Origin: Pseudomonas paracarnis
Lineage (GTDB): Bacteria; Pseudomonadota; Gammaproteobacteria; Pseudomonadales; Pseudomonadaceae
DNA length: 64,000 bases
Direction: 5' to 3'
NCBI RefSeq assembly: GCF_904063055.1
Contig: NZ_CAJFCN010000001.1
Location: 496,001-560,000 of the forward strand
The first letter of the stretch is position 1. Each line of letters starts with the position of its first letter. Of this stretch, positions 63,322-64,000 are shown piece by piece. A program made the position numbers and the translations under genes. The notes below the pieces were generated by a model. That model saw nothing but the letters and a program-made list of their open reading frames with translations. It did no database searches and was not told the DNA's origin.

Positions 63322-64000
63322 ATGAATCAGCCTTCTGTCGGTACCACCCTGGACGTACAGTCCTTTATCAACAGCCAGCCACTCTCGCGGTATCAGTGGC
63401 GCGTGGTGATCCTGTGTTTCCTGATTGTCTTTCTCGACGGCCTCGACACCGCCGCGATGGGCTTTATCGCGCCCGCGCTGTCCCAGGACTGGGGCATCGA
63501 CCGCGCCAGCCTCGGCCCGGTGATGAGCGCCGCGTTGATCGGCATGGTGTTTGGCGCACTCGGTTCCGGCCCCCTGGCCGACCGCTTTGGCCGCAAAGTC
63601 GTGCTGGTCGGCGCGGTGTTGGTGTTTGGTGCGTTCAGCCTGGCGTCGGCCTACAGCACCACTGTCGACCAGTTGCTGGTGCTGCGCTTTCTCACCGGCC
63701 TGGGCCTGGGCGCCGGCATGCCGAATGCCACCACCTTGTTGTCTGAATACACCCCCGAGCGGCATAAATCCTTGTTGGTGACCAGCATGTTCTGTGGCTT
63801 CAACCTCGGCATGGCCGGTGGTGGGTTTATTTCGGCCAAGTTGATCCCGGCCTTCGGCTGGCACAGCCTGTTGCTGATCGGCGGCATCCTGCCGTTGATC
63901 CTGGCTGGGGTGCTGCTGGTATGGCTACCGGAATCGGCGCGTTACCTGGTGGTGCGCAATCGCGGCACCGACAAGGTGCGCAAGACCCTGGCCCCTATCG
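63322..64000 (+). CDS. pcaK: Aromatic acid:H+ symporter PcaK, 5' part
   Basis: Partial: runs off the right edge after 226 residues of about 450. Start MNQPSVGTTLDVQSFINSQPL. The helix-1 motif FLDGLDTAAMGFIAPAL with the functionally important Asp residues, and the loop GPLADRFGRKVV, are typical of the PcaK/BenK aromatic acid:H+ symporters, which take up 4-hydroxybenzoate and protocatechuate. Lies 145 bases after pcaR, the usual order in Pseudomonas. Confidence 0.88.
   Translation, partial: MNQPSVGTTLDVQSFINSQPLSRYQWRVVILCFLIVFLDGLDTAAMGFIAPALSQDWGIDRASLGPVMSAALIGMVFGALGSGPLADRFGRKVVLVGAVLVFGAFSLASAYSTTVDQLLVLRFLTGLGLGAGMPNATTLLSEYTPERHKSLLVTSMFCGFNLGMAGGGFISAKLIPAFGWHSLLLIGGILPLILAGVLLVWLPESARYLVVRNRGTDKVRKTLAPI

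Overview
The window comes from the chromosome of a Pseudomonas of the fluorescens group. The GC content is high. The block ispF-truD-surE-pcm-nlpD-rpoS, the aotJQMOP-type amino acid transporter, the braCDEFG (liv) transporter, the pair pcaR-pcaK and the 38-residue cbb3 subunit CcoM are all typical of the genus. Intergenic regions carry many REP/REPIN palindromes of the kind common in P. fluorescens. I saw no rRNA, tRNA, CRISPR array, prophage or insertion sequence. Both window edges cut a gene: fghA on the left and a pcaK-type transporter on the right.

Layout. 1-5.8 kb is a forward block: the fghA 3' end, ispF, truD, surE, pcm, nlpD and rpoS. A perfect PsrA-type operator lies inside nlpD and a strong hairpin lies in the rpoS leader. 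5.8-7.5 kb holds a palindromic repeat, a cold-shock gene, dcd and a small proline-rich gene. 7.5-17.8 kb holds the four-gene Lhr-Core helicase / PdeM phosphoesterase / ATP-dependent ligase / SNM1-like exonuclease repair module. It is split in two by a five-gene arginine/ornithine-type ABC operon with a candidate sigma-54 promoter. 18.4-24.3 kb holds a QuiP-type acylase, two SEC-C proteins around a WHy-domain lipoprotein, a DUF6231-like protein, a secreted collagen-like protein and a small CopD-like membrane protein. 24.4-32.9 kb holds dinG, an agarase-like glycoside hydrolase, a serine beta-lactamase-fold hydrolase, an OmpA-type lipoprotein with a basic tail, pdxH and slyB.

33.0-39.9 kb holds nhaA, a cysteine-desulfhydrase-like PLP enzyme, a FAD oxidoreductase, a lipoprotein and a divergent SDR/LysR pair. 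39.9-42.3 kb is a compact four-gene bufferin-type RiPP operon: a Cys-containing DUF2282 precursor, an MNIO/DUF692 oxidase, a DUF2063 partner and a DoxX membrane protein. It is the most interesting system in the window. 42.6-47.6 kb is the branched-chain amino acid transporter livKHMGF. 47.9-56.4 kb holds a DUF2288 gene, an MHYT-GGDEF-EAL protein (MucR-like), a YkgJ-type Cys-cluster protein, an MFS transporter, rapA and a small proline-rich protein. 56.4-59.3 kb holds an aminotransferase-V/RidA/LysR group. 59.4-64 kb holds ccoM with an ANR box, pit, a small charged protein, pcaR with candidate PcaR boxes, and the start of pcaK.

How parts fit together. The rpoS region links a fatty-acid-sensing regulator site to the stationary-phase sigma factor. 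The two ABC operons share one design: the binding-protein gene comes first, followed by a hairpin before the permease genes, which suggests graded expression. A palindrome family of about 110 bp occurs three times, each time between convergent genes.
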